From the NCBI GenBank assembly GCA_963728475.1, contig CAVSKL010000001.1, positions 930,001 through 994,000 on the forward strand: a DNA stretch of 64,000 nt, read 5' to 3'. The stretch is from CAVSKL01 sp963728475 [NCBI: Candidatus Eiseniibacteriota bacterium]. GTDB taxonomy: Bacteria > Eisenbacteria > RBG-16-71-46 > JABDJR01. Shown piece by piece: positions 24,157 through 32,034 of the stretch (position 1 is its first letter; each line of letters opens with the position of its first letter). The notes beneath the pieces are model-generated. The model worked only from the letters and a program-made list of their open reading frames with translations, had not been told where the DNA came from and ran no database searches. Made by a program: the position numbers and the translations under genes.

Positions 24157-27009
24157 CTACCTGTCCCCGGCCAGCCAGGTGGGCCAGGGGCCGGCCTCCC
24201 AGGTGAAGAAGCCGGGGTCGGCGGCCGCCTCGCCCCCGATCCGGCCGAACAGCGCGTGGGCGGCGTCCGGGTCCAGCCCGAAGGTGTAGACCAGCGCCCG
24301 GTCGCCCAGGGGGAACGCGTACCGGGTGGTATCGGGCCGGACCACGTCGTAGGCCGCGCGGAACTCCTCCCGGTCGCCCGGGGTGTCCCAGGCGGTGATC
24401 CACACTCCGCGGAGAGCGCCCGCCTCCGGCAGCGTGTCTCCCGCCGCCTTCCGGGGCCCCAGCAGAAAGAACCGGTCGCCCCCCCATCCTTCGGCGGCGG
24501 GGTTGGTCCACGAGTCCGCGGTGGGGAGCGCTCCCGGCCGGAACCCGGCGGTGGAATCGGTGAGCACCGCGGCCAGGATCTCCCCGAAGGTATCGCGGTG
24601 GTAGACCCCGAATCCCGCCGCCTCGATCGCCAGGTCCGCCTCGTGGTCCTCCACCTCGACCGGTGGATCGCGGTCGACGCCGTTCCAGTACTTGTCGGGA
24701 TGGAGGATCTGCTCCGAGGACTCGGGGGGATTGCGGGAAACCCCGAGGAGCCGCCGGCCCACCGCCGGCCCCACGTCCTTGGCCGTGAGGCCGGCCATGC
24801 CCCCGGGAACCAGGAAGAGCATGCCGCAGGTGTAGCGGGCGAGCAGCGTGCTGAAATACGGAGGCGCGGAGAGGAAGGGCTCGCTCCGGGACGTCTCCGA
24901 TTCCATCACCGCCGCGAGCTCGGCGGCGTCGAGTTTCCCCTGCGCCTGCTCCAGGAAGAGGTAGCGCGTCATGAGCTCGGTGGCCGAGCCCTCCACCACC
25001 GATCCCAGCGCGAACTCGCGGTCCTCGGTGCGTTCCCCGCGGTGGGTGAGGGAATCCAGGCCCACGTACTGGTCGTCGAGGGCGTGAGTGAGTTCGTGGG
25101 CGATCATCATCCGCTCGATGGCGGGACCGTAGTCGGCGCCCGGACGCTGCACCATGTAAAACGCCTCGGTGGCCGGGTCGTAGAAGCCGCCGATCTGGTT
25201 GGTGAGGACGTCGGTGAGTTCCCGCTTCATGTCCAGGTCCGGCGGGAGGAGCCCCACCATGCGAAGCGACGCCTGCACCCGGGCCAGGGTGTCGGGCGGG
25301 TACTCGACCTCGAACAGCTCGCGCTCCACGTACCGGCGGAGTTCCGCCTCGGTGTAGACCGCTTTGCGCACCGGGGACCGGAACGCCCACCCCCGGAGCG
25401 AGGCGACCTCGGTCTGGACGCTGTCCGCCCGCGCCACCAGCGCGCTGTCCGCCTGCCCCGCGCCCGCCGGTCCGCCGGCCGGCGCGCTTCCGAAGGGCGC
25501 CTCCGGAGCGGCCGCGAACTTCACCGCCATCGCCCCCCAGGGCCCGAGGGAGAGCGGCCGGCCGCCGCTCACCGCCACCCGCCCCCCCCGGAACAGTTCC
25601 TCGCCGCTCCGCCCCAGCACCCGCGGATCCATCGCGTGGAACTCAACCGGCTTCCCGGTGAAGTTGACCGCGGCCAGGATCGACTCGCCCCGGGAAAAAT
25701 CGCCTCGGAGGAAGGTGACCACGGCGTCCGGCCGGTCGTTGGCCACCGCGTGGGTGGCGCCGGTCCGAAGCACCGGGTTCGCGGTGCGCGTGCGTATGAA
25801 CGATCTCACCGAATCGGCCAGCGCGCGGTCCCCGGTCGGCCTCGGTCCCGGCTCGCGCCCGAACGGGCTCGGCCGCCTGGTGATCCCCGCCTCCTCCCCC
25901 GCGTGGAGGAGCGGCACCCCCTCGGACAGGAACACGAACCCCAGCCCTGCGCGGTGGAACCCGGGACCGGACTTCGCCGCCCCGCGTTCCTGGTCGTGGT
26001 TCTCCAGAAACCGCAGGCGAAGGGCGTTCCGGGGATAGCTCCCCCGCTCGCTCGTCACGTGGCGCACCAGGACCGAGGGCCCGGCCCGCCCCTCGTGCAC
26101 CGCCTGCAGCAGCGAGTCGAGGCCCCCGTCGTAGGTGAGGTCGAACGCGGCCGCGTGGAAGGCGCCGCCCTCGGCTCCGGCCAGCATCATCACGTCCGGT
26201 TTGACCGCCTCGAGCGCCGCCCGGGTCGCGTTCCAGAAGTCCATGGGGACCGTCCCCGCCGCGTCGCAGCGGAACCCGTCCAGGCCGAACTCGCGGACCC
26301 AGCCGGTCATGGCCCCGGCCATGTAGGTGCGGAGGCCGGGGTTGCCGTAGTCCAGCCGCCGGTCGTCGCTCCCGTCGCGGTCGGGGGGCGCCGGCCGGCC
26401 GGAGGCATCGCGGTGATACCAGTCGGGATGTTCGTCCACCAGGGGATTGTCCCGGGCGGTGCGGTCCGCCACCCAGTCCAGGATCACCTTCATTCCCCGG
26501 GCGTGCGCGGCCGAGACCAGGGCGCGAAGCGCCCGGTCCCCTCCCAGCGCGGGGTTCACCCTCATGGAGTCCCGGATCGGGTAGGTTGAGCCGCCGGTTC
26601 CCTTGCCGGGCACGCTTCCCAGGGGCTGGACCTGCGTCAGCGAGAGGATGGTCACCCCCATCGATTGCAGCCGCCCGATCCCCGCGGTGACGTCGGCCAG
26701 GGTCCCGGTGGGGCCGAAGTCGCGGGGAGAAATCTCGTAGATCACCCCGTTCCGTACCCAGGGCGCCGGTTCCACCCCGGCCACGGAGCTGTCGGCCACC
26801 CCGGGGAGACCGGCCGCCGGATCGTGAGCCACCGGCCGCGCCGGCGCCTGAGTGCCGCCACCCGGGCCGGCGAAGACTGCCGCCGGGATCAGGACCAAGA
26901 GCGCCGGCGCGATCGCCCGGAGCCGGCTTGCCGGTTTGCCCGCCGGCCGGGGAAGCGGAATCCCGGCGCATCCGGGATGTCGCCGGCGCGGGAATGCATG
27001 GCAAAGCAC
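24157..27009 (-). CDS. Secreted GH13 alpha-amylase-like / zinc metallopeptidase fusion
   Basis: 950 residues from GTG 27009, chosen for GAGGAGG eight bases upstream. A hydrophobic export segment lies at about 28-48. Residues 80-500 are a GH13 barrel: nucleophile in GFRCDAA (D249), acid/base E280 (LAGAEGG) and FLENHD (D339) are kept, but region I reads DWVADR instead of D-x-V-x-N-H. Residues 530-945 are a separate gluzincin-like peptidase with H638-E-L-T-H642 and a downstream E673 (VVEGSATEL) as likely third ligand. GH13 enzymes act on alpha-glucans; the peptidase substrate is unknown. I know of no standard family with this pairing. Both halves are in one continuous frame. Confidence 0.85.
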   Translation of the reverse strand: MLCHAFPRRRHPGCAGIPLPRPAGKPASRLRAIAPALLVLIPAAVFAGPGGGTQAPARPVAHDPAAGLPGVADSSVAGVEPAPWVRNGVIYEISPRDFGPTGTLADVTAGIGRLQSMGVTILSLTQVQPLGSVPGKGTGGSTYPIRDSMRVNPALGGDRALRALVSAAHARGMKVILDWVADRTARDNPLVDEHPDWYHRDASGRPAPPDRDGSDDRRLDYGNPGLRTYMAGAMTGWVREFGLDGFRCDAAGTVPMDFWNATRAALEAVKPDVMMLAGAEGGAFHAAAFDLTYDGGLDSLLQAVHEGRAGPSVLVRHVTSERGSYPRNALRLRFLENHDQERGAAKSGPGFHRAGLGFVFLSEGVPLLHAGEEAGITRRPSPFGREPGPRPTGDRALADSVRSFIRTRTANPVLRTGATHAVANDRPDAVVTFLRGDFSRGESILAAVNFTGKPVEFHAMDPRVLGRSGEELFRGGRVAVSGGRPLSLGPWGAMAVKFAAAPEAPFGSAPAGGPAGAGQADSALVARADSVQTEVASLRGWAFRSPVRKAVYTEAELRRYVERELFEVEYPPDTLARVQASLRMVGLLPPDLDMKRELTDVLTNQIGGFYDPATEAFYMVQRPGADYGPAIERMMIAHELTHALDDQYVGLDSLTHRGERTEDREFALGSVVEGSATELMTRYLFLEQAQGKLDAAELAAVMESETSRSEPFLSAPPYFSTLLARYTCGMLFLVPGGMAGLTAKDVGPAVGRRLLGVSRNPPESSEQILHPDKYWNGVDRDPPVEVEDHEADLAIEAAGFGVYHRDTFGEILAAVLTDSTAGFRPGALPTADSWTNPAAEGWGGDRFFLLGPRKAAGDTLPEAGALRGVWITAWDTPGDREEFRAAYDVVRPDTTRYAFPLGDRALVYTFGLDPDAAHALFGRIGGEAAADPGFFTWEAGPWPTWLAGDR

Positions 27010-27010
27010 G

Positions 27011-27039
27011 ATCGTCGCCTCCTCGGGGATGGCGACGAT
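27011..27039 (-). promoter_or_regulatory. Hairpin carrying the ribosome site of the amylase-peptidase gene
   Basis: ATCGTCGCC and GGCGACGAT form a perfect 9-bp stem around an 11-base loop immediately upstream of the GTG start. On the minus strand most of the GAGGAGG ribosome site sits in the loop and its edge pairs in the stem. Could tune translation; no known riboswitch fits. Confidence 0.35.
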
Positions 27040-27094
27040 TGTGCGCGCCGGGGAGCGCGAGGGCAATGAGCGAGTCCGCCGGGCCGGCGCTGGA

Positions 27095-27514
27095 TCAGAG
27101 CATCGCCAGCACCGACCGGTAGAGATTCTTGAGCTTGCCCCAGGTGGTGGGCTTGGCGGGGACGCTGGTCTCGACCGTCACCCTTCCCTTCATGCCGAAC
27201 GCCTCGTGGAACCGGCAAAAGTACGCATAGGTCCCCGCGTTGGTGAAGGTGAACTGGAAGCTGGTGTGGCCGCTGTCGAGGGGGGCGTCGAACAGGGCGC
27301 CGGCGGCGGCGTCGGCCGACCCCGTCCCGTTGGTGACGGTATGGAAGTTGTCGGACCATACCCAGCGCACGGTGTCGCCCTGGTTGACGGTGACGCTGGC
27401 GGGGCTGAAGGTGAAGCCGGTCTGGGTCACCACCACGGTGTTGGCCAGGGCGGGGATCACGCCCAGGGCGATCAAGGTACCCGCCACGAGGGCGGCGCGG
27501 ATAACCGTTCGCAT
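27095..27514 (-). CDS. Secreted cupredoxin (plastocyanin-like) with TWG tail
   Basis: 139 residues from ATG 27514 with AGGAGG upstream. Signal peptide at 1-24. Type I copper ligands in the usual order: H58 (NFHTV), C100, H103 and M108 (CRFHEAFGM). The tail is KPTTWGKLKNLY plus seven residues. Likely a periplasmic or surface electron carrier. A paralog with the same tail is encoded just upstream on the same strand (27696-28091). The redox partner is not evident; the neighbouring genes are not respiratory. Confidence 0.88.
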   Translation of the reverse strand: MRTVIRAALVAGTLIALGVIPALANTVVVTQTGFTFSPASVTVNQGDTVRWVWSDNFHTVTNGTGSADAAAGALFDAPLDSGHTSFQFTFTNAGTYAYFCRFHEAFGMKGRVTVETSVPAKPTTWGKLKNLYRSVLAML

Positions 27515-27695
27515 GGAATCCTCCTGTCTGCTCGATCGATGGTGTGGGTTGCCAGGGGTCCCGCGCACCGGGCCCGGAGCGGGACGGCCACGGCCGCCGC
27601 GGGGTCCCGGGGCGCCACGGCTCGATCGAGAGGACGGAGGAGGGAGCCGGGTTGATACGCGGCGGCCCCGATTCGGGGGGGGCCGCCGCCCGGCC

Positions 27696-28091
27696 TCAAT
27701 CTCCGTAGAGGATCTTGATCCGGCTCCAGGTAGCGGGCTTGACCGGCACCATGGGGTTGACGGTGATCACGCCGATCATCCCCGAGGCGAAGTGGAAGTT
27801 GCAGAAGTAGGGGACGGTGGCGGGGGTGGTGAACCGGTACTGGAAGCTGATATGGCCCGAATCCAGGGGCGCATTGAACAGCTGGCCCGCGTCCGAAGAA
27901 CTGGGGCTGGCCCCGCTGGTGACGGTATGAAAACCGGAACTCCACATCCAGCGCACGGTGTCCCCTTCGGTGACCGTGAGATCGCCGGGAATGAACGCGA
28001 GACCACTCTGATCCACGACGTGCACGGTGGCGCCCGCGGGAACGGCGAGCAGAGCCAGCAATGCGAGGGCGATAGGAATCGAACGACGCAT
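27696..28091 (-). CDS. Secreted cupredoxin (plastocyanin-like) with TWG tail, second copy
   Basis: 131 residues from ATG 28091 with AGGAGG seven bases upstream; longer in-frame extensions lack a signal at their N-terminus and run across the YbaK gene. Signal peptide at 1-21; copper ligands H55, C97, H100 and M105 (CNFHFASGM). Ends KPATWSRIKILYGD, the fourth example of the tail. Similar throughout to the protein at 27095 but clearly diverged, so this is an old duplication. Transcribed in the same direction with a 181-base gap. Confidence 0.88.
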   Translation of the reverse strand: MRRSIPIALALLALLAVPAGATVHVVDQSGLAFIPGDLTVTEGDTVRWMWSSGFHTVTSGASPSSSDAGQLFNAPLDSGHISFQYRFTTPATVPYFCNFHFASGMIGVITVNPMVPVKPATWSRIKILYGD

Positions 28092-28388
28092 AGGAGGCCT
28101 CCTTGTAGGGGTGCTCTTCCAGCATACGGGTTTTGGGGCCGGTCCTCGACGGTAAACCACCGTACGGAATCCGCCCCGGGCCTCGGGCGGGGGGTAGGCC
28201 GCGGGAAAAACGGTTGGCCGCTCCCCCCCGCACCTCGGGACCCCTGTCCCCGCTTGTGGGGCTCCCCGGTTCCTGCTAACAATGAAAGGGACCGGAAGGA
28301 TGGGTATCTCCCACGGCGCCCCCTTTCGGACCGCCGATCCGGTATCCGTCCCGGGCTTCCGGCCACAAGGAAGGAAGGTGAGGACGCG

Positions 28389-28862
28389 ATGGCAGCGATC
28401 GCCACGAGCCTCAAGCAGTATTTGGAAGATCACAAGATCCGTTACGAGGCCATTCACCACCGTCGCGATTACACCGCCCAGGAAACCGCCGCCGACACCG
28501 GCACCCCCGGCATGGAGTTCGCCAAGACGGTGATTCTCCGGGCCGGCCGGCGCTTTGCGATGGTGGTGCTTCCCGCCCACCACATGGTGGACATGGCGAG
28601 AATGAAGCAGCTCCTGGGCGCGGAAGACCTCCGCCTGGCCACCGAGGACGAGATCAGGCGCCTGTGTCCGGACTGTCCCGCGGGGGCCGAGCATCCATTC
28701 GGCAACCTGTACGAGATCCCGGTCTACGTGAGCAAGGACCTCACCCGGAACCCGTGGATCACGTTCAACGCCGGCACCCATGAGGACGCGGTGCGGATGC
28801 GTTTTGCGGACTACGACCTCCTGGTGGAGCCGAAACCGGCGGATCTCTCCCTGCGCCCGTAG
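28389..28862 (+). CDS. YbaK/EbsC-family aminoacyl-tRNA deacylase
   Basis: 157 residues from ATG 28389 (purine-rich GGAAGGTGAGG upstream). Single YbaK/ProX editing domain: FAKTVILRAGRRFAMVVLP with the conserved Lys, then LCPDCPAGAEHPFGN with the G-x-x-x-P loop. Family members hydrolyse mischarged tRNAs such as Cys- or Ala-tRNA(Pro). Stands alone between divergent secreted-protein genes and a gene-poor stretch; the exact tRNA specificity cannot be read from the sequence. Confidence 0.87.
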   Translation: MAAIATSLKQYLEDHKIRYEAIHHRRDYTAQETAADTGTPGMEFAKTVILRAGRRFAMVVLPAHHMVDMARMKQLLGAEDLRLATEDEIRRLCPDCPAGAEHPFGNLYEIPVYVSKDLTRNPWITFNAGTHEDAVRMRFADYDLLVEPKPADLSLRP

Positions 28863-30665
28863 CGAGCGCGGTCCTCCGGGTCCCGGGCGGGCGTCGAGGG
28901 TGATCGCCCCCCTCGCACGGGGAAATTCTCGTGCCCGGAGGCGCCGGCGGTCACGCCGCGACCCGGGCCCGGGCGGCGCCGCCCGAACCTGAAGGGGCCG
29001 GCGGCCGGCTGGGTTATTTCGCCCAGTCCTGGGAGCGGGACGGGGGGGCTCAACGGCTTGGGCCTCAAGGGATTGCGGCGGCAAACCCTTGCGGCGTCCC
29101 ATATTACGATTGAATTCAATTTTGGATGGCATCTCGCTTGAGTTCGTTTATACTAAGTCTGCGAAGTTGAACGATAGCGAGTGTGGTCGCGTGGCTTCGC
29201 AGCCCTCTCCCCGGGGGCGCGGCCCGTGCCGGGACGAAACGGGAAGCTGTCCGGCCTCGGCCGGAGAATGCGTTACTTGACGGGAGCGGGCGGCTCAGCG
29301 GTGGCGTTCTTGGATCGTCGCCTGGGGGCAGAGGCCGTCCGCTCCCTGATTCCATTCGCTTGGCAGTCTCGCGGTTCCGGGGTGCGCGGGCGGGACCGGT
29401 TCGGATGCCACCCCCGGCGGCACGTTCGAGCGCAGAGGAGACACGGAGAGGGGCGGACCTGGTTCCGCCCCTCTCTCTATTTCTCTCTTGCCGGCCCCGG
29501 CGGGTGCCGGGTGGAAACGGGGACCGGGAGCCCGTTCCGGGCGGCCGCCCCTGCGTTGATGGCCGCTTCATCCACAGCGTCCCGGAACGCGCCTTCCCTT
29601 CCTCCCCCCAAACGGCCGCGAGGGTCAGCCGCGCACCCGCGGCCTCGCCGAGATGCGCGATTCCCATGACACCCCCATGGTCAAGCGGCGCCGGGAGGTC
29701 TTCCTCGAGACCGTGGGGTGGGTTACTTCAGGAATGCGGGATGCCGGGCTTTGATACGGTGGCGATCTCGACCGGTGCCGTCGCGGGGACGGACCCGGCC
29801 GGGGCTTGACGTGAGGTCGAGGTGACGAGCGGAAACTCTGAAGGAGCGCCCCCCGCCCATCCGATACATGGGCATGCGGGGGGGCGCACACAAAAGAAGT
29901 GCGGCACGGGCCGGTACCGGAATCGATCGTTCGGGTGAAGGGCTTTCCCCCATGACCGCGGGAAACCCGCGGCCAAGACCACAACGCCCTCGGATCTACT
30001 TCGGCCCGGCCGTGCCGCCCCCTGTAAATCGAGAAACTGTCTGGCGGGCCCCGACCGGCGACTCCGCCGGTCGGCCGCTCCCGGGAGCCGCGCCGCCGTC
30101 CTTATTGAGTGGAAGCCGGTCGGCGGGACCTACTTCCAATCCCATTTTGCCCGCAAGCGCGTCCATCGGGGGCGATTTTCTTGCCCCTTCCCGCGGATAC
30201 TTGCTCAACGAGCAAATAGGAACGTTTGTCTTTCTTTGGACCCCACAAGTGGAACCTCTTATTTCATAACCCCCGGATATGCGGGCCGATCCAGGGGTTT
30301 TCCTCACTGTGGGGAGCGCCGCCGAACTCCCACTACGATGCCACTGTTTTCCACGCGGGTCAAGTGCCAATTTGGCGCTCTCAATTTTGGAGACCCAAGC
30401 AAGAGGCCCTTCCGAGTCTCAACCCCGTACTCCCGGTACAGCCCCCAGGTTCCCGGCGTGCGGACCCCGGAAGAATGGCACCCCATGCGCCGCTGGACCG
30501 CTCCACCTCAAGGCCCGAAACTCACTCCCCGGTTCCCATCCCTGCCGCGGGAATCCGGGTTTTCCCCTTGTCTCCAGTGGCCTCGCTCGTACACTGGGCG
30601 GATTCACCGGCCCTTCCCCCCGGGGGCCCAGGACGGCAAACCCACACCCGCGGTGATCGCCACCC
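28863..30665. other. 1.8-kb stretch without a recognisable gene
   Basis: Open frames here are short, Pro/Arg/Gly-rich and match no family. Contents seen: an AT-rich patch at 29098-29170 with TATACT; a strong terminator at 29446-29488; a 33-residue ORF at 29653-29754 (begins MRDSHDTPMVKRRREV) with no support; an AT-richer segment at 30170-30400 with palindrome TTGCTC-aac-GAGCAA (30201-30215) and GCCAA-t-TTGGC near 30370. Base composition at 30170-30400 is visibly lower in GC than its surroundings. It could be decayed coding or mobile DNA, a non-coding RNA region, or the promoter region of rmuC. Confidence 0.5.
29446..29488 (+). terminator. Strong intrinsic terminator without an upstream gene
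   Basis: A 12-bp perfect stem (GAGAGGGGCGGA / TCCGCCCCTCTC) with a 6-base loop, followed by a T/C-rich run. The nearest protein gene upstream on the plus strand ends 584 bases earlier, so it may end a non-coding transcript starting near 29150. Confidence 0.65.
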
Positions 30666-32027
30666 ATGACACTGTCTCCCGCCCTCCTCATCGTCGCCCT
30701 GGCCGCCGCGGTCTGCCTGGGTTGGTCGACGACGCTCCTCTGGAGCCGTTCCCGGCTTGTGCAGGCCCGCTCCCAGAACGCGGAGGCGCTGGCCGCCGCC
30801 CGGACCTCGGCCGAGGCGGAACGAACCCGCCGGATCGAGACCGAGGCGCGCCTCTCCGAGACCGAGAAGGCGCGCGCGGCGCTGGACCGTTCCTTGGCCG
30901 AAGCCGGGTCCGAGGTGAAGAACGTAACCCGGGCCCTGGATGAACAGAAAAAGTTCGTCGAGGACTCCAAGCGTGAGCTGGAGAATGCCTTCAAATCGCT
31001 GGCGGGAGCGGCTTTGGAGGGGAACAACAAGCAATTCCTGGATCTGGCGAACGAGCGGCTCGGCAAGGTCCGGACCGAGGCCTCCGCGGATCTCAAGGCG
31101 CGGAAGCAGGCCATCGAGGAGTTGTTGAAGCCCATGCGGGAGACCCTGGGAAAGCTCAACGACCGGACGGGCGAGATCGAGGTCGCGCGTGAAGGCGCCT
31201 ACAAGGCGCTCCGGGAACAGGTCGAAGGGCTGGCGTCCTTGACCGCGTCGTTGCAGGAGAAGACGACGACCCTGGCCACCGCGCTCACCAGTTCCCAGGT
31301 GCGCGGGCGCTGGGGCGAAATCGCGTTGCGAAACGTGGCCGAACTGGCCGGGATGACCGATCATTGCGACTTCGAGGAGCAATCGACCCTGGCCGACGGC
31401 GGCCGGCCGGACATGACGGTGAATCTGCCGGGTGGCCGGTTCATCGCGGTCGATGCCAAGGCGCCGCTGGCGGCTTACCTGGAAGCGTGCGACGCGACCG
31501 GGGCCACCTCGCGCGACGCGGCCCTGGACCGCCACGTGGCCGCCCTGCGCGCGCACGTCCGGACGCTGGCCGGGCGCGAATACGCCGCGGGCCTCGCCGG
31601 AAACGTGGACCTGGTGGTGTTGTTCCTCCCGGGAGATCCGTTCCTCTCGGCCGCATTCGCCCGCGCGCCCGATCTCCAGGTGGAGGCGCTGCGGTCTAAG
31701 GTGCTGGTGGCCACGCCCACGACCCTGGTGGCGCTACTGCGGACGGTGGCCATCTACTGGCAGCAGCAGGCCCTGGCCCGGAACGCCGAGGCGATCGCCT
31801 CGGCCGCGCGCGAACTCTACGACCGGGTGGCCAGGTTCGAGGCGCACCTGGCGAAGGTGGGGAAGGGGCTGGCCACGGCGGTCGGCGCCTACAACGACGC
31901 GGTGGGCTCGTACGAGCGGCGGGTGCTGCCGGTGGGCGCGCGCCTCGAGGACCTGAAGGCGGTCGAGGGCGCCAAGCGGGGCATCGAGGGTCCGGGCGTG
32001 GTGGAAGAGGCGCCGAGAGGTGCCTGA
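30666..32027 (+). CDS. rmuC: DNA recombination protein RmuC
   Basis: 453 residues. N-terminal membrane helix (5-25), long coiled coil (about 30-200), then the RmuC nuclease-like domain with QVRGRWGEIALRNVAELAGM, PDMTVNLPGGRFIAVDAKAPL (PD-(D/E)xK-like) and VEALRSKVLVATPTTLVALLR. In Escherichia coli RmuC limits recombination at short inverted repeats. ATG 30666 follows no strong ribosome site but gives the membrane anchor at the N-terminus. Ends 8 bases from the convergent DUF2075 gene. Confidence 0.93.
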   Translation: MTLSPALLIVALAAAVCLGWSTTLLWSRSRLVQARSQNAEALAAARTSAEAERTRRIETEARLSETEKARAALDRSLAEAGSEVKNVTRALDEQKKFVEDSKRELENAFKSLAGAALEGNNKQFLDLANERLGKVRTEASADLKARKQAIEELLKPMRETLGKLNDRTGEIEVAREGAYKALREQVEGLASLTASLQEKTTTLATALTSSQVRGRWGEIALRNVAELAGMTDHCDFEEQSTLADGGRPDMTVNLPGGRFIAVDAKAPLAAYLEACDATGATSRDAALDRHVAALRAHVRTLAGREYAAGLAGNVDLVVLFLPGDPFLSAAFARAPDLQVEALRSKVLVATPTTLVALLRTVAIYWQQQALARNAEAIASAARELYDRVARFEAHLAKVGKGLATAVGAYNDAVGSYERRVLPVGARLEDLKAVEGAKRGIEGPGVVEEAPRGA

Positions 32028-32034
32028 CCCCCCT

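Noticed and set aside
29116-29667. 183-residue minus-strand frame in the gene-poor stretch
   Set aside because: Pro/Arg/Gly-rich, no ribosome site, no motif, and it crosses the terminator hairpin.
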